This document shows positions 1-11,500 of a DNA stretch of 64,000 nt, one piece after another (position 1 is the stretch's first letter; every line of letters starts with the position of its first letter). The stretch is taken from assembly GCA_016647705.1 (NCBI GenBank), contig CM028326.1:45290785-45354784 (forward strand), in the 5' to 3' direction. Made by a program: the position numbers and the translations under genes. The stretch is from Eucommia ulmoides (Eukaryota; Streptophyta; Magnoliopsida; Garryales; Eucommiaceae). Under the pieces are notes generated by a model. It searched no databases. It was not told where the DNA came from and saw nothing but the letters and a program-made list of their open reading frames with translations.

Positions 1-432
1 TAGTTGCACATTTTCACTAGGATTACTTTTGGGCATATTTTTACAAGGACTTTGATCCTCTTTGCTGTTTTCACCTGTGCTTCGGCACTCCGGTTTGACA
101 TAATTTTGGGCTAGTTGCACATTTTCACCATGATTTTCCTCAGGCATATAATTACAAGGACTTTGATCCTTTGTACAGCTTTCACATGGGCTTCGGCCCT
201 CCACCCCATATGTGACATAATTTTTGTTGTCTGTCCCTTTCTGACAGGCATTTCTCTCTGCCCCTGTTCCACTTTCACCAATTCCCTGGTAACCCATAAA
301 GGCAACGCACGGCAATTTTTCTCTTTTGCAATCAAATTTTGCATCAGCCATGTTGCTCTCTGAACCTTCTTCATCATTTCCAAAGTTATGTGTTTCTCTG
401 TCATCGTCCATCTCCACCTCACTCATTCCCAT
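1..432 (-). CDS. 5' coding exon of an unrecognised host gene (partial)
   Basis: An uninterrupted minus-strand frame of 144 codons runs from an ATG at 432-430 to base 1 and leaves the window. A second in-frame ATG lies at 426-424. The N-terminus is acidic and Asp/Glu-rich (MGMSEVEMDDDRETHNF). The C-terminal part carries an in-frame 37-residue repeat of 111 bp, seen because bases 1-60 match 112-171; each unit holds DQSPC followed by a Gly/Ser-Glu-Asn-Val-Gln-Leu end. The window begins at a unit boundary, so more units may follow. The frame stays open upstream of the ATG, but an AG at 435-434 after a T-rich stretch looks like a splice acceptor, so the exon probably starts at 433. I do not recognise a domain and assign no function. 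This is the only open frame here without retrotransposon homology or stops, so I infer a host gene. The competing antisense frame (115-363, + strand) has no support. Confidence 0.6.
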   Translation of the reverse strand, partial: MGMSEVEMDDDRETHNFGNDEEGSESNMADAKFDCKREKLPCVAFMGYQGIGESGTGAERNACQKGTDNKNYVTYGVEGRSPCESCTKDQSPCNYMPEENHGENVQLAQNYVKPECRSTGENSKEDQSPCKNMPKSNPSENVQL

Positions 433-433
433 C

Positions 434-823
434 CTAAATTCCACAATAAGTATGAATATATAATGTAAGACAAAAGTCACAACACAACTAATGCACATAT
501 TACAAGCACCAAAAAATAATAAATTCAGAAACCAAAAACTCACAAAAACGAGATTAATTGCTTGAACATTTGACCATTCAAACAGAAAAGGAAACCCTAG
601 CGCCACCAAAATCGATGTGTGAACATTTCACCGCAGGAAAATCGTAAACAGAGTATTACTCATGCAAAAACATCGACCAAGCCAAACTTAAACATTACGA
701 ATCACGCCACGGAAGAAAATAAAGGCATCCTCGGGATCTCAATATGAATGCTGTGCCAAAATTTCAAAAACAAAAAACAAAAATAAAGCTCCTAGACAAG
801 CATGCAAGTTAGAGGAATCGCAC
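434..823 (-). other. probable 5'UTR intron of the host gene
   Basis: On the minus strand the sequence GACAG/GTGCG at 826-819 gives a GT donor, and TTTAG/G at 438-433 gives an AG acceptor just before the ATG exon. The interval is AT-rich and has no convincing coding frame. Introns in 5'UTRs are common in plant genes. The call rests on splice-site appearance only. Confidence 0.45.
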
Positions 824-935
824 CTGTCACGAAATGTTTCGAGACGCAATGCCGGAGAAAGATTTGGAAGACGAAGCAATTGGGCTGGATTAGGGTTTTG
901 TTATTTCCTGTTCATGCGAATGTACAGAGAGAAGT
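824..935 (-). other. probable 5'UTR exon of the host gene
   Basis: Read on the minus strand, this stretch is rich in C and T and contains AAAACCCTAATCC and a run of CTTC/TCTTCC motifs, which are typical of plant 5' leaders. It ends at the donor at 823. A weak TATA-like TCTATATG lies further upstream (about 975-968 on the minus strand). The transcription start is not defined by sequence alone. Confidence 0.4.
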
Positions 936-1433
936 AGACGGAAACGTAATATGAAAGAAAACGGACGCATATAGAAATTAGCCCGGGAAGGAAAGTGCAT
1001 GTGGACTACCGTGATTCGCCGGAAAATCTTTCACACCAGGCAGTTCATCATCGCCTCGCGGCAGTACACTGTTTCTGCTGTTCCGTAATTCAAAATAAAT
1101 GGAATTGGATTAATTCAAATGTGACAACGCATTTAGTCTCTGGCTCTTCTCTAAACTTCACATCTCTGGCTCATATCTATAGACTGACCTGTAAGGGAAT
1201 AAATTGGGCTCTTATTATATAGTTTTCATTTTCAAAATATTATATTTTTAATTCTTATGAAGTTTTTTCAGTTTTGATAAGCGGTAAATAATAATAAATT
1301 AGGACGTTATTTGAATGTGAAGATATTTTAACACCTCGTAATTAATTTTAAAAGTTGAATAATCCTCTAAAAATGTTGTAAATTCTCAAATCACTCTACT
1401 CAAACTTCTTTTTGTTAGTCTCTTTACAGATCT
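936..1433. other. intergenic AT-rich sequence
   Basis: Upstream flank of the host gene. The open frame at 995-1222 has no recognisable motif and is not supported. I see no transposon coding signal here. Confidence 0.4.
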
Positions 1434-1832
1434 CTAAGAGCATCTCTAATCTAAATAGACATTTACATTAGCTAAAATACTACTTTTTGATGAAGTGTTT
1501 TGGCTAATAGATATTTAGAATTTATTTCAACCATACTAGTCAAATGAATTAATTATTAGTACTTTAATTTTAATTTTGGTCAAGTAATAATTTATCTAGT
1601 GGATTGGAGTAGATAATATTATTATTGAACAGACAAATTGGTAGTTAAATATTTTCACCAATTTTTAGTTAACCCTTCTACCTTAGGTAGAAATGACTCT
1701 TGAGATAGGTATTATGTAAAATAGCTAGAGTGGTGGCTCTTGAATTAGAACTTGAATTTTTAAATTTGGTTTGGTAAAATGGTAGTTACATCATTTAGTT
1801 CATGAGATGATTAGGGGGGTGGAATTGCTCTA
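1434..1832. mobile_element. candidate MITE-like element (non-autonomous DNA transposon)
   Basis: A roughly 0.4-kb AT-rich block begins CTAAGAGCATCTCTAATC and ends GGAATTGCTCTAA, so its termini form a short imperfect inverted repeat with AGAGCA at each end. Termini of the form GAGCATCTCTAA are common in plant MITEs. It contains no ORF. A target duplication is not clear (CTCTAA occurs on both sides but overlaps the termini), so this is tentative. Confidence 0.3.
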
Positions 1833-1893
1833 ACAACCCATTTCTCTTCCTTTTAAAACCAACTACCCCATTTGCATCAAATTTCTAATAGAG

Positions 1894-2375
1894 TAATATG
1901 GGAAAACTCCCGGTCGTGACTGTTGAAGGTTTGAGGGCCTTAAAGGGTCAGATCGGGTCAATGACCCAACCCGAAATACATGAACTTGATACATAAGTTG
2001 GGCTAAGCGTATCAAGCCCATTGAGGGAGAGACCTTAGCGGTCTAGCGAACAAACAAATAGGCCTCACAAGAAGGCCCATCAATGGGTGATCAAAGCCCA
2101 CGGTGATCAGGCCAAGAATAGATCAGCCCACGACTTCTACAACCCTCATGCAAGAGGAACGTTACAACCACTTGACTGTAACGACCCATATTTGTGGAGG
2201 AACGTTACATAGATCTTCTCCTGGTTTAATGGAGAAGATTGTTGCCATATCCTATGCCATTAGGAGGAGGATCATGAAACGGATGACCACACCAAAAAAA
2301 GGGCAGAGATCTACTAAGTCTATATAAAGAGAGGGTATCGTTATTTGTTCTTTACGACTGGATTGAGTGCTTTAG
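1894..2375 (+). repeat. Element B 5' LTR, left part
   Basis: This matches the 3' LTR at 31685-31758 and 33934-34192 closely, for instance the block around GTAACGACCCATATTTGTGG. A TATA box (tatataaa, 2321-2328) precedes GAGAGGGTATCG, the likely transcription start region of the LTR. The part is cut at 2375, where block X begins after the 5-bp target copy tttag (2371-2375). Confidence 0.8.
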
Positions 2376-4904
2376 TGTCACACCCCACTCTGGGCTCCCG
2401 ACTTGACGTTATCCGACCAACAACATCATATATATATAAATATGTACTGAGGTAGATTTTTATTTTTTTTTCTAAAAAATATATTTACCAACCTCACAAC
2501 TCAAAAATACATGGGTTGTAAATATCTATAACAAAACTACAAAAAATTGAACTTTTTATGGTTCATATCTGTCTTGTCAATCCTCCAAAAATGACACCAC
2601 TTTCTAACTCTACCTAGTGCAAGTAGTGGACCTATCTCTAACTAAGATATTTGAGATAAAATTGTAGACACAACATTTTGACCGCCCCTAAAAAAAAAAT
2701 TATGCTTTATTTTATAGCTAACTTTGTTTTATTTAATTTTGATTAATTTTATTTTGTTCCAAAAAAATAAAAAAATAGTTAAAGAAAAATCAAAATAAAA
2801 GGAAAAGGGATGAAATTGAAAGAAGAAAGAAATTGGGGTTTGAAATTGGAAGAAGGAAAACTGAGAGGAGAAAACAAAATAAGAAGAAAAGTGGGAAGTG
2901 AATTGAAATAGAGAAAGGGAGTGGTTTTTTTTTTTTTTTTGGGTCCAAACCATGAGAGATAAAAGAGAAATAGAGAAAGAGAAGTGGGGAGAAAGAGAGA
3001 GATAAGGAATTTTCTGTGGGCCCCTCTGCGATGTCATCCAAACATATGGAAAGAGATAAAAAAGAAAAGTGGACCCTCATTTGACTTGTCAACCATTATG
3101 CAAAAAGTAAAAAAAAAAATAAAAAAAATAGAAGAAGGCATATCTTCCATTGCCACGTGGCGAGAGGGTGAGGCGGTCCAAAATCTTCATTTTTGGCCTA
3201 TTTTACGAATTTACCCTTTTCCAGTCCAACTTGGACTGGGCTTTGGCGGCCAAACTTAATTTTTAGGGTTTCTTAAGTGTTTTGCATGCTCAATCTTCTC
3301 CTATAAATAGGATCCTCATCCTCCTCCTAATTGATTCATTCAGAAATTGAGAGAAAAAACCATTAGAGAGTGATTCTCATCGTAAACCTTTTCGGGAAGC
3401 TGTCTGCGAGAGAAAAAAGCCCGAACATCGGGATTCTTGGCCTAGAACAAGTATATATATATATTTTTTTTAATTCTTTTTTCAGTTTACTTTATTCTAT
3501 GTCAACTTAAATTTCTGCAAGTTTTTTTTTATTGTCCGATGACTCGATGAAAAACGCTAAGATAAGGTTCCCTATTCTCGACCTGAATCTTTGAGCGTTC
3601 AGACGAGAACACCCGTATCTCGCTGGTTTTTTTTTTCCTGTATTTTTTTTTATAATAAAGAAGAAAAGCTTAAAAAACAAGTCGTCCGATGATCCTATAA
3701 AAACGCCGGAGTGAGTTTCTCGTGCTTAAACCTAACTCTAAGCATTAGGTGAATGATGTTTTATTATTTATTTTGCTGAATTTTTTTATTTTTGTATTTT
3801 TTCCGCATTTTTTTTTTAATTTTAATTTTAATTTTATTCTTCTTATCAAAAGCAATAAAAAAAATATAAATATATATTTTATTGGTAGGAATTAATCCTT
3901 ACGAACCTTAAGTTGAATCTGATAATTTGATAAATCGTATGAGAGTTTTCCATGGTCTCGTTTTCCATTCCCCAACCCGAGTGGAATTTAGAAACAAATG
4001 GTTTTAGGAAATCTCTTCATTTGGTAGATTTTTCGTGGGATTTCGTTTAAGTTTCAAAAAGGTTAATTTCAATTAAATTGTTTCTGCGAATCTCCCTCGA
4101 TTCTCATATTCATAGAATTTGAGGGAATTTCAAATCAAGACTTCTTTAAATTAATTGGGCAAAATTAAAATAAATATTTTTACATCTATCTAGCATATTT
4201 ACTTCTTGCATTATTTAGACGACATGTTTAGTACACTTTCACCACTCGCACATTTTTTCTACACATAGTTTTTTTTTTTTTAATTTCATAAATTCATGTT
4301 ACTTTTTCATATCTAGTCATGACACATGCACCACTTACATTTTTTGTTATAATTAAATCATTATCACATATAATCATGTTAATTCACGTAGTATTCATAT
4401 TAGTTTGCATTGACATATTTAAATTAAACCCTTTAGTTTTTTTGGTTATTTTTTGCATATAAAATAAAATTCATATTGTTGATGCTAAGATTTTGATGAA
4501 CAATTAAGTATTGATGTTTTGATGGAACTAATGTTTAATTGAGTGTTTCAGTGATTTAAAGTTCCAGTAATGAAGATGTCAAATTAAATGGATGAGAAAT
4601 GAAGATGTCAAGATGATGAAGAAGAATTAAGAGTTTGAAGAAATTAGAGAAAACAACTCAGGTGAATCTTAACTCTTAATATCCTATTTAGGAACACACA
4701 CATGACACAAAATGTATTTTATCATTTATGTGTGTATTGATTAAGTTAAATTATTTGCTCTTATGTGAAATAAGAAGAAATAATTTTGAATGACTAAAAT
4801 GGAATATAAGAATATTAGTGGAGCTTGTTAAGAGAAGAAAATGGATTAAGGGGCGAAATCGCAAAAGAAAATAAGTTAAAAACATATTCAGAGAAGAGAT
4901 CCAA

Positions 4905-5135
4905 GCACAACAGTCGACTGGACATAGAAGCTGTAACATCCTGTATCTCTAAGTCGACCGACAGGTCGACCGGCTAAGAAGGGTTGAACTCTCTAAATCA
5001 ACAAGTCGACCGATAGGTCGACCGGTGAAGTAGTGCTGAACTCTTTGAATCTGTGAGTCGACCGGGCGGTCGACCTATGCACGCAGCAACAATAGCTTGG
5101 CTACAACCTGAGTTGGGCAATCGACCGAACGCACT
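4905..5135 (+). repeat. GTCGAC palindrome array in C1
   Basis: About four copies of a unit of roughly 60 bp carry AAGTCGACCGACAGGTCGACC-like cores (two facing GTCGAC half-palindromes with a short spacer), each following AACTCTCTNAATC. C2 has a diverged set at 32195-32430. It lies in the putative U3 part of the LTR, upstream of the TTTAAATAGACCT promoter-like block. Confidence 0.7.
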
Positions 5136-5727
5136 ATTTCAGGACACTGTTTGATCAGAGATTATATCCAAAAGTAGCTGTTTTTTGTTGAGATTTCAGA
5201 GAGATTTAGGGGATATTATCTATATTTAAGATATGATTCATATACTAATTAAATCCTATTAATATGGTTTATTAAATATTAATATTTCTCAATTTAGTAC
5301 TTGAAATAAATTCTATTCTTGTTAATTGAAATTGAGAAATAATTTGGGGTTTAATTGAGAGATTTGAAAAATGTTTTTAAGTGGAATAGAACCTAAATGA
5401 AGTCCTTATGATATAAGAGGTCTATAAGAGCTATTATTTGTTATGACACATGTAAACTAGCCGTTAGAAGGTTGATTACATATTCTTTTAAATAGACCTG
5501 TGAATTTTTATTAGGACTAATATGTAAGACCCTGCTTGTTCTTTTATGTACAATTTGAGTCGCATTTGAGCACATTCAAAAATAACGCGGTGGATGGTGT
5601 TATTTATTGTTTAATTAAAAATTTGAAGGGTTAATTTGTAATTTTAAAAACATTAAAATTTGAATTAGGTTTAATTTATATCCTAAAAAAAATAGAGGGG
5701 AGGTTAATGCAAATTAAATATATTATA

Positions 5728-5798
5728 TATATATATATAGAGAGAGGCAGTGAAAAATGGAGGGAGGAAAAATGGCCACTTGGCCGGCCCCTTTTTGT

Positions 5799-5832
<34 letters not shown>

Positions 5833-5880
5833 TACATATATATATATATACACACATACATATATTGATATATATCCATA
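5728..5880. repeat. microsatellites (TA)n, (CA)n, (TA)n
   Basis: Runs of TA at 5728-5739, CA at about 5800-5825 and TA at about 5836-5850 lie inside the nested solo LTR. Frames reading TyrIle and ThrHis repeats come from these and are not genes. Confidence 0.9.
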
Positions 5881-6639
5881 CCCTCAGGAAGAACAAAGAA
5901 GAATCGAGAAGCGATTAGAGAAAAGAAGAGAGAGAGAAGGTAGTCTGGCGTGAGGTGCGGGTCGTCGGCGGTGTGTCAATTTGGTCGACGTGAGGTTGTG
6001 TTTCCGCATTTGTGGGTGTGCAATTGGTTGGTTGGGGGTGTAGGTGTTGTTGATCGTTGTGAACGTGTGTGTGTGATCATCGTTGTCAGGGTGTGGGTGT
6101 CGCTGGTAAGTGTGTGTATGTGTGTGGTTTGATGTATGTCGATGACAATATGTGTGCGTGTGTTGCTTCGATGGTGTGTATTCGGTGAGAGTGTGTGCCT
6201 GCGTGTCGTTGATTGTGTGTATGCGCCCTGTTTTGCCGACAGTGGGTCGTCGCCGTCCGTCCGTCATGGGTGTGGCAGTGTGTTTCATGGTTGTGTTTTG
6301 TCTGTGTGTGTGTTTAGTGTGGGTGTCGTCATTGGTTGGCTAAAAAGAAGTAGAAACAGAAAACGGAAAGAGAGAGAGAGTAGTGGGTGTGTATGTGCTG
6401 CTGTGTATGTATGTGTGTAGTGAGTGTGGTCAGTAGGTGATCGATGGGGGCGGTCGTGACGTGAGTTTGGTTCGACGGTGCTTGGTTTGTGTGGGTATGA
6501 GTGTTCGTTTGTGTGGGATGAGTGTTTCATGTGTGTGTGTGTTGGTTCGCCATCGTGGATGTAGAGGGTGATTGGAGTTGGCGAGGAGAAAGAGAGATAG
6601 AGACGGTTGACCACAAAACAGAGTAGAAAAACGGTGGTC

Positions 6640-6805
6640 ATTCACCTAGGTGGAGAAGCTTCATTGAGCATATCAGAAAGAAAGAGGGAAGTTCGCCGAG
6701 GCGGTGGAAATCTCGCCGAGGTAGTGGCGGGTCAGTAAGCCAAAACAGAAAATAGGAAAGGAGTTCGCCGCGACGGTGGATCCTTCGCCTCAGCGGTGAT
6801 GGGCG
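6640..6805. repeat. cluster of GC-rich palindromes
   Basis: Several short imperfect palindromes of the form TTCGCCGAGGCGGTGGA, TCGCCGCGACGGTGGA, TTCGCCTCAGCGGTGA and TTCACCTAGGTGGAGAA occur within 170 bases of otherwise AT-rich LTR. The same motif class occurs in the unrelated F-family LTRs. Confidence 0.7.
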
Positions 6806-9376
6806 AGAATCAGAATAGAAAACAGAAAACAGGAAAAATGAAGAGAAAGAAAAAGAAAAGAAAAAATACGCAAACAACCACAATAAAAACCAAACACTCA
6901 TCTCGCGGCCGGCAGAAGATTCGGAAGAGGTAGAATTACGAACTCTCTTAATATTTGTATTTAATTGTCTCATGGGTGATTATGAAATTATTTGGTATAT
7001 TGTTGTGAAATCTTTACTTGTCGAAATTATATGAAATAATTTAGACGATGCGGAATTTATGTGACGAGCATGCTTATGTGGTTTATGTGTTATATTAATT
7101 AAATGCATATATTAGAGGGGTTGGAGTTCTACTGAGCGTAAGCTTACAACCCCACAGTGTTTGGTTGCAGGGTCGGCCAGGAAGAAATGACGAGGAGATA
7201 AATTATTGAAATTTCTAGTTGTATAAATTGTAATTATTATTTATTATTGTAACTGGCGAAAATGGTAATTATAATTATCATAGTTGTTGTAAAATATTTC
7301 TCCAAATTTTTAATGTATTGAATATTCGGTTAACGAAATTGTTGAATATAATTGGTTGGATAAGAGGTTGGAAATTCGGTTTCAATATTTTGTTAAAATA
7401 AATGATTTAGAGAAATGACATGGAAATATCCGGTTTAAGTAATAAAGTACTAAATTATTAGTTTTGTCGCCACTACCTATATAATTCGCGAATTAATTTA
7501 CAAAAGGATATTAGTTGGTTATTTGGTGGTATATATTTTAAATGGTGACTATTAGATTTAATAATTACCGTTGTAAAAATCGACAACTCAAATTATCGTT
7601 ATTATTATAAAATTTACCGAATTTTATAGATTGGAAATTTGACTAGTCGGATTTTAGGCTAGGAATTATCTATAGGAGAAACCATAGTGACGGCCTTGGG
7701 AAACCGGGGTCGTTATAATCATTCATTGAGAGAGAGCTAAAATAGTTTATATCATTTGTGAGCTTTTATAAGAGTAAAAGAGTTATCATTCTACGATATT
7801 GTGAGCTTTTCTAAAAGTGATTTTGAGAATCAATTGCGATCAATTTTTGCTGTACCGGATTTGAAACTACATTGTTCTAATCATTATTTCGGGGGGATTC
7901 CGGGTGATATCTTTCCATATTGCTTATTGTTTGTTTATTATTCTATATTTGGAAATCAATCTTAGAAACTATTTATGATTTTTGAAGAAAATATTTTTTT
8001 ACAAACAATTTCTTTAATTTGATTACGTGCTCCAATTTACTACCCATATCATGTTGAAATCAGATTTTTGTATCACGTATTTCTATAATTAGTTGGGATA
8101 TTAATTGAATTATTGTTTATCTAGGATGGTAGAAGTTCCAAGTGAAATTTACTTCTTATCAATTTTTGTATTGGTAAGTTGTGACAGGTTAAATACCATT
8201 GGGGATATTTAATCAAAGGTAGTTGGGTTTCAGTCTCTTCCTGTAAAGAGATTGAGGTAGTGATTCTTCCTAAATAAGAATTACATTGTGAGTGATTTGT
8301 AAATGTTACATCCTTACCTGTGAAAATGATAGTTGAAGTGTTTTGAGAGGTTTTGATTCTTGTGCCTTAGTGTTAAAAAAAAATAGGTTATTCTTTAGCC
8401 TGTAAAAAGTAGAGGTTCTTTCTTTGCCTGAGAAAATGATATTGTAAAGGTTGATTTTAAGCCTATAAAAGAATCGGTGTGCGGGTTTAGTTCCTACCTT
8501 TAAAGGGATCTTGGTTTTAGTGGGTGCGACCTCCGTGGAGCTCAGGGGACTGGATTAGCCAAGAGTAGCTTGGTGAACCAGTATAAATCTTTTGTGTGCT
8601 ACATTACTACTTTATTATTTTTGCTGTTTGGGTGTGCACTTAGTTGATTATATTATTCCGCTGTATTATAAAGATAATAATTAATTTAGGCTTAAAATTA
8701 ATTATTTGATTTATTAAATTTTATTCTGATAATTTTTTAATTACTCAATTCACCCCTGCTATTGGGTATTCTACTGGGCCAATACATATAATCTTAGTTT
8801 TTGCATTCATATTTTCGTATTTATTCACTTATTTGAGTTTGCCTATTTAAAGTAAAGAAGTCTTTACGAAACATACATAAAACCCTCTGGAGACCATCCT
8901 TATTGAATCTTTAATATTCGATAAGAGGTTATACTGGGGGAATATTCCAAAAAAATCTAAAAACTTGTCTCACCTTATTTGTGAAAATACCCAAAAGATT
9001 TTATAAGAAGGGAATGATTTCAAAATAAAATAAAACACTCGAATTAAACTAATTGGACATAAGGTACCGTTTTCGGACGGACATCTTGAGGTGCCTAACA
9101 CCTTCTCCGAGCGTAACCTCCGAGCTTTTAAATAAATATTTGGTTTGACCGTATTTTTTGGAGTCAATTTTTTACTTAGGCCTTTTAAATTGTTTTCTAA
9201 AAAATCAGTGATCTAGCACACCATTTAAACCCAATGCTAGGTGGCGACTCCTTATTTTTTAAAACGGCCTGAGTATATTTTTTGAGAAAAAAGGCACTTT
9301 AAAAACCCTTCTCTTTAAGCATAATTAATTATTATTTATTATTCTTTTCCTTTTTGGAAAATTGGGAAGCGTCAGC

Positions 9377-9396
9377 TGGCGACTCCACTAGGAACA
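9377..9396 (+). other. Element A primer binding site
   Basis: TGGCGACTCCACTAGGAAC lies two bases after the 5' LTR end. TGGCGACTCCACTGGGGA-type sites are typical of Ogre/Tat elements, where I recall a tRNA-Arg primer being proposed. The position is diagnostic; the tRNA identity is not certain. Confidence 0.7.
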
Positions 9397-9923
9397 ATTA
9401 GAGGGTCGAGCCTAATATGTCCAAATAAGTCCAACCATTCCATGTCCGAATGTTATATTTTATTTTGTTATCTTTTCCTTCTATTTTTGTAAATAAGTTG
9501 TGATATTTGTTTTTTTTTTTCTCTCGAGCTCTTATATTGTTGTAAACCCTCCGACATAAGTACGACCGTCTTGTATCCATATTATCCTCTTGGGATTTTA
9601 TGATACAAGTTGGGGGGTTTCATACTTGATGTATTAATGATAACTTAGGAAGTCTTAAAAATCAAACAAGTTCAAAGTTTTCAATACCGATTAAGTAACG
9701 AAAGAATTTTCATAAATCATAATGTATTTTGATCGGTCATTATTGGAATTAAAAACTTTAAACTCGGATGGGTTTTAAGACTACCTAAGACCCACATGGA
9801 TTAATAAATGGGTTTGTCATAAGAACATGACGAGACAGAAAAATTGGTCCCAGAAAAGCAATTCCGGTTCTCCCCATCCAAAGTCCGGTCTTTACTCGTA
9901 GTCAGGCCCAAACTCACTCCAGG
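9397..9923. other. Element A untranslated leader
   Basis: Sequence between primer site and gag. The minus-strand frame at 9398-9580 has no support. No other feature seen. Confidence 0.5.
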
Positions 9924-11500
9924 ATGACATCAGAAAGCAATCCCGAATCTCCTCGTACGACCCAGATGACTCGGATGCAGGAAACTATCGATATGCTGTG
10001 GGAAAGGATTAACGAACTTAGCCGACCTCAGGAGGTGCCTATTCCTCCGTCCAGTGGAACTCCTATGACTGAATCACCAGATGGAAACCCTCTAAGTGTT
10101 GGGATAGGGAACTTAGTGCCGAATTCAAACCATGCCAGTCTGAACTTTTCGTTACCGATCTACTACGGACCCCAGATGGGTCCTCAGCCCTTCGCCTATA
10201 GGGTGCCGGCATGTCTTAGCCTAGGGCATGTCTATTAAGCCTTACCAAAAAGCTCGGACCCCATCGCACCACAGATACTCATTCACCCAGAGAGGGTCGT
10301 TGCTCCACCGAACGATCCGAATGGTAATCAACCGACCCCGTCCACTGAAATCGAAAACAGAAAAGAAGATATTGGACCCTCTCTAGCCTAGGTTATGAAA
10401 ATGGAGGAGTTGGAGAAAACCATAGAAGAATTGAAAAGGGAGAAGCCATCTAGGAAAACAGCATACAAGGAATTGTCAGCACCACCCCGGGTGGTGTATC
10501 CGAAAACCTTCGTAGTTCCAGAGTTCACTAAGTATAACAGCACTAGCCCCCTATAGTGGCATGTCAGCATCTACAAAGAGGAATTGATAATTTATGCTTG
10601 AAACGAATACCTTTGCCTGAAGATGTTCCGACGATCATTGAAAGGACTAGTTCTCAGCTGGTACATAACCTTGGGCTTGGCGCAGATTAAAATATTCGGG
10701 GATCTAGTAGAAGCCTTATGTGAGGAGTATGTCTATAATAAGGATGTCGTGCCGGATCGTAATACCCTCTACCAAATATTGAAGAAGAAAGATAAGAGTT
10801 TTCGGAGGTATACTGCCCACTGGAGGGAAGAGGCTGTTAAAGTCGTCCCTAGGCTGAGTAAGGAGGCTCAGTTAGAGATATTTACGTCAATCAAGATGAC
10901 TCCATTTTATCGAGATCTTTCGAGCATAGAGGTGGCTTCTTTTGGCGATGCGATCAAGTAAGCCGAAGTGAAAGAGGAAGGACTAAGAAGCAAAAAGATT
11001 AAAAGCGTCTCGCCCGATCCGACAAAGAGGGCAGCTCTGTCTCAAATTCCTAATTACACCCTAAAGCTAAGAACCCAATACCACCAAGGCTCTCTACCTC
11101 GTGCTACTGGGAGAAACTTCTGGAGCGATGATAAGGAGCTGCTAGACCTTTCGGTCTCAATCATCGAGCTGTACCAGAGTTGTTTGAAGCCGGGGATGTT
11201 GACACCCCTTCTATCATACAAACTTAAGCCTGGGAGTAAAACGACTTCTTTGAATGCTTTCTGTGAATACCACTTGGGAACTAGAGGACATACAACCGAG
11301 TAGTGCTTTCAACTAAAGGACAAGATCCGGGAGTTCATATGGACGAGAGCCATCACGCTTCCTAAAAATCTTGAGACCGGTGCACCAAACTGTCAGCAGA
11401 ATCTGTTACCTGAGCATATACCTTCAAGGAGTGGTGAAGTCAATCTTTACCAAAATGTTGGTAGAGATGGGAGCGAGTCATATGCCTGAGGCTCAATTTG
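9924..11500 (+). pseudogene. gag: Element A gag (Ogre/Tat-type), broken
   Basis: One reading frame holds from the ATG at 9924 to about 11485 but contains several stops (for example 10236-10238, 10389-10391 and the one at the end of the zinc-finger segment). The N-terminal part has a coiled-coil-like stretch (MQETIDMLWERINEL), and a second helical block follows at about 10395-10450 (MEELEKTIEELKRE). The retrotransposon gag domain is clear at 10623-10960: FRRSLKGLVLSWYITL, then a segment with PDRNTLYQILKKK and SFRRYTAHWREEAV. A diverged zinc-knuckle (CEYHLGTRGHTTE, stop, CFQLK) lies at 11260-11320. Gag would assemble the particle and bind RNA. No protease or RT follows in any frame. Confidence 0.85.

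Larger units (their letters stand above)
5523..7717 (+). mobile_element. Solo chromovirus-like LTR nested inside C1
   Basis: It interrupts C1 relative to the continuous copy C2 (C2 equivalent near 32815-32835). It begins TGTAAGACCC and ends GGTCGTTATA, resembling the LTRs of X (TGTAATACCC...GGTCATTACA). It also shares with them a block reading TTCTACTGAGCGT...ACAACCCCACAGT (about 7125-7160, compare 18505-18540). No clear TSD is visible (taata on the left, atcat on the right). About 2.2 kb, no internal region. It contains a long TG-rich stretch (6000-6560) whose many open frames are low-complexity artefacts. Confidence 0.7.
4477..8784 (+). mobile_element. C1: solo LTR of a Sirevirus-like copia family
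   Basis: The LTR starts TGTTGATGCTAAG and ends GGGCCAATA, flanked by perfect 5-bp copies catat (4472-4476 and 8785-8789). The empty site is preserved in the 3' LTR of A at 15600-15617 (attcatataatcttag), which proves the insertion. It resembles C2 (31759-33933) and the LTRs of D, which ties it to the copia family of D. The net length is about 2.1 kb after removing the nested LTR at 5523-7717. It has no internal region, so it is a solo LTR left by LTR-LTR recombination. Confidence 0.88.
2663..9374 (+). repeat. Element A 5' LTR (interrupted by C1 at 4477-8784)
   Basis: The net length is about 2.4 kb after removing C1. It aligns almost base for base with the 3' LTR at 13822-16206, from TGTAGACACAACATTTTGACC to ...GGAAAATTGGGAAGCGTCA. 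A TATA box (ctataaatag, 3301-3310) precedes a leader with GAGAGA motifs. The minus-strand frames at 2729-3092 are low-complexity purine/pyrimidine tracts, not genes. Confidence 0.88.

Noticed and set aside
2729-3259. Minus-strand frames rich in Ser, Phe and Leu, and a + strand frame
   Set aside because: They lie in the A LTR in purine-rich DNA and are not kept in the second LTR copy.
5884-6645. Several overlapping open frames on both strands (60-134 codons) rich in His/Thr or Val/Cys
   Set aside because: They arise from TG/CA-rich low-complexity DNA in a solo LTR; no domain, no start context, and frames exist on both strands at once.
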